From positions 1 to 64,000 of the forward strand of contig WYDT01000022.1 of the NCBI GenBank assembly GCA_013122435.1: a stretch of DNA of 64,000 nucleotides, written 5' to 3'. The notes beneath the pieces were generated by a model. The model made no database searches. It worked only from the letters and a program-made list of their open reading frames with translations, and had not been told where the DNA came from. The DNA is from Chloroflexi bacterium AL-N1 (lineage in GTDB: Bacteria; Chloroflexota; Chloroflexia; Chloroflexales; Roseiflexaceae). Position numbers and translations under genes: made by a program. The first letter of the stretch is position 1. The number at the start of each line of letters is the position of its first letter. Shown here in pieces: positions 61,964-64,000 of the stretch.

Positions 61964-64000
61964 ATGAGTGTTACCCTGCAGTTGCTTCTCTATCTCGCAC
62001 CTGCCATTATTACGGTATCATTGGCTGTATGCGTTTGGCAAAATCGCCAATACCGTCAAGATCATGGTACATTTTCTTTTTGTGGTTTACTGATCATCCT
62101 CGCTTATTGGTCAGTCTGTTGTACCATGACCACTGTTGCAACAACATTACGTGAGAATATTATCTGGGCCACTTTACAATATGGTGGAACCTCGTTTGTG
62201 GGTCCGTTGTGGTTGCTCTTCGCAATGACCTACGCTGATACATCTCTACGAACTGATCGACGCTTTCAAGCATTCCTGTTTGCACCTGGTATATTGCTTG
62301 CTATCGCTGTATTGACGAATAACGCCCATATGTTGTGGTGGACTAATATCCGTCTAGATTCAAGTAGTACCTTTCCTGCTTTAGTCGTCGACTCTGGCCC
62401 TCTCCTTTGGCTTTATGTGGCCTACCTCTCACTCTGTGTACTGATCGGGTCAGCCCTGATTGCCCTCAGGATACGACATACAGCACCAACCGAATATCGA
62501 CACACATATCTGATGGCTTTTGGTGCCGCAATTCCAGTCATTGGTGGAGCTATACTACTGCTGAGCGGGCAGAACAGCACGATCGGTGATCCAGCCTTAT
62601 TGTTATTTACTGTGGCGACGATCTTCTTTTTTGCAGCCCTATTTCATCAACCACTGCCTGATATCAATCTGATCGCTCAACAGCGTCTGTTGGACAATAC
62701 ATCCGATGGACTGTTACTTGTTGACCATCAGAGCAAAGTGGTTTCGATCAATGCCATTGCTATACAGATGTTGGGGCTGCCATCAGAACGTTGGACCACA
62801 CGTCACATTACTGATGTACTGGCGATCACGCCGCTCAAGCAACAGCTACAAACGCTGCTGACAACACCATGGCAGGCTGCAACACAACAAATTACTTACA
62901 CAACCAACAACGAACTGCGTGGTGTTGAATTACGGTTGGAATCAATCGAAGTAAATCAAGTGTCGGCTGGTTGGCTGTTGGTGCTCCAAGACACCACTCT
63001 TCTAACACAAGCGGAACAACGCCTAAGCCATCGGACCACAGAACTATCTGTAATCAATCAGATTGCATTAGCGATAGATGGCAAGACACCGCAGGAAGAC
63101 ATTCTTCCAGTTGCTGTTAAGATCATAAAACATGCCCAACCAGATACCTGGATAGGCATTGGTGTTTTTCAAAACCAGCATCAGTTACACCTTGTTCACA
63201 ACCAGAGGATCGCATCATCAACTCCAGGAGAATGGCAGGCTAAAGAGACGCTTATTGTCGATCAGGCAGCATTTGCTCAGGTGTTGCAAAGCAAGCAAAC
63301 CAGCCTACTTTCGATGAGCGATACTGCGATCAACGGAACGCCTCTGGAAGATCTGTTGCGAAAGTCAGGGATCCAATCGCTTTTTGTAGTACCCCTCCAT
63401 CACGATGATACATCACTTGGAGGGCTATTCATCGGCAAAGCACAAGATTTTGCTATTTCCACAGATGAACGACAGTTGTTTGATACTATTGCAAGTCTGC
63501 TTGCAACGATGCTGACACATGAAATACACGATAGAGAAGTTGAACAGGTTAGTGAGTTGAAGGCAACATTTCTTGCGACGGTCAGCCATGAGTTACGGAC
63601 ACCATTGACTTCCGTCATGGGATTTGCTCACCTGTTGCAGATTGGCGTTTTCGGCGAGCTTCCCAGCAGTGCCAATGAGCCCCTTCAAAGTATTCAACAC
63701 CATGGCGAGGTACTGCTGCGCTTAATTAACGACATCCTTGATTTTTCACGTATTGAAGCAGAACAACTTGATATCGACACATATCCTATTGATACCACTG
63801 CTATTGTTGAATCGATAAGCAATACCTTTCGAAAACAGGCACAGGAGCGGGGCCTGGACTTCCATGTTGATATAACCCCCGATTTGCCGTACGCTCATGC
63901 AAACAGTACGCGTCTTGAACAAGTGCTGACCCATTTGCTTTCCAATGCGATTAAGTTTACCGAGATCGGCTCAATCACTGTGCGCGCGTATGGGCATCAG
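61964..64000 (+). CDS. Seven-transmembrane sensor histidine kinase, C-terminus beyond the window
   Basis: The open frame from ATG 61964 runs to the last base: 679 residues without a stop. About seven membrane helices (residues 5-225) match the 7TM-histidine-kinase input type. A PAS domain (about 235-345), GAF domain (about 365-520), and HisKA with TVSHELRTPLTS (His542) follow; the N-box (LTHLLSNAIKF) is reached but G-boxes lie outside. It senses an unknown signal. Confidence 0.88.
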   Translation, partial: MSVTLQLLLYLAPAIITVSLAVCVWQNRQYRQDHGTFSFCGLLIILAYWSVCCTMTTVATTLRENIIWATLQYGGTSFVGPLWLLFAMTYADTSLRTDRRFQAFLFAPGILLAIAVLTNNAHMLWWTNIRLDSSSTFPALVVDSGPLLWLYVAYLSLCVLIGSALIALRIRHTAPTEYRHTYLMAFGAAIPVIGGAILLLSGQNSTIGDPALLLFTVATIFFFAALFHQPLPDINLIAQQRLLDNTSDGLLLVDHQSKVVSINAIAIQMLGLPSERWTTRHITDVLAITPLKQQLQTLLTTPWQAATQQITYTTNNELRGVELRLESIEVNQVSAGWLLVLQDTTLLTQAEQRLSHRTTELSVINQIALAIDGKTPQEDILPVAVKIIKHAQPDTWIGIGVFQNQHQLHLVHNQRIASSTPGEWQAKETLIVDQAAFAQVLQSKQTSLLSMSDTAINGTPLEDLLRKSGIQSLFVVPLHHDDTSLGGLFIGKAQDFAISTDERQLFDTIASLLATMLTHEIHDREVEQVSELKATFLATVSHELRTPLTSVMGFAHLLQIGVFGELPSSANEPLQSIQHHGEVLLRLINDILDFSRIEAEQLDIDTYPIDTTAIVESISNTFRKQAQERGLDFHVDITPDLPYAHANSTRLEQVLTHLLSNAIKFTEIGSITVRAYGHQ

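Overview
The window looks like a chromosomal segment of a Chloroflexota bacterium, probably class Chloroflexia. This is inferred, not proven. The hints are the many secreted or membrane proteins with Thr/Pro-rich linkers, a MalT-like ATPase fused to a SARP/BTAD regulator, abundant FHA/kinase/PP2C and histidine-kinase signalling, a secreted PKD protein ending in a FLPMIMR-type tail, and DUF433/DUF5615 and RHH/ParE-like toxin-antitoxin genes. No tRNA, rRNA, CRISPR array, transposase or prophage module was recognised.

Layout. (1) 1-14369 (+): the end of a CpaF/TadA-type secretion ATPase, a secreted vWA protein, TadB, a small secreted protein and TadC. These are followed by two large exported proteins with the architecture of polymorphic toxins (a PT-TG/nuclease-like one and an RNase A-like CdiA-CT one), each followed by candidate immunity genes. 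A Thr/Pro-rich surface protein with an LPDTS sorting-like tail closes the region. The two toxins share their N-terminal region, and their place behind tadABC suggests a Tad-related export or delivery route. (2) 14529-22227: a membrane histidine kinase and a divergent response regulator, a 1034-aa SARP-type regulator, a tandem pair of almost identical 17-codon genes (MQDYTVSYYGDDYGDTI and a Y4N variant) with strong Shine-Dalgarno sequences, and a small NHLP/Os1348-like protein. Together these resemble a minimal RiPP or signalling-peptide locus. (3) 22367-32207: a phospho-signalling operon with an OmpR regulator, a soluble histidine kinase, a pseudokinase, a double-FHA membrane protein, a double-vWA membrane protein with three HTDFWG motifs, an active Ser/Thr kinase and a PP2C phosphatase. 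It ends at a strong terminator.

(4) 32285-39957: a decayed accessory zone. It holds an LRR-like pseudogene with one frameshift and three in-frame stops, a doubly frameshifted nucleotidyltransferase, a truncated M23 peptidase, a DUF433 antitoxin with a broken toxin, two small remnants and a dual-specificity-type phosphatase with an internal deletion. Intact cargo lies between these: a GC-richer methyltransferase, a Phd/VapC pair, and an AT-rich kinase module. (5) 39947-64000: mostly ordinary chromosomal genes: PKD protein, MoxR ATPase, phosphoesterase, RHH/ParE pair, rlmI, argJ, a LON-domain protein, a serine hydrolase, a SHOCT protein, a LOG protein, DUF58, RIO kinase, an APH-type kinase, TetR with twin operator sites beside a divergent Fe-S protein, a GAF-PAS-STAS protein, PadR, a hotdog thioesterase, and a sensor kinase cut by the window end.

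The most promising undescribed systems are the Tad-linked toxin locus, the tandem micro-peptide locus and the FHA/pseudokinase/vWA operon.
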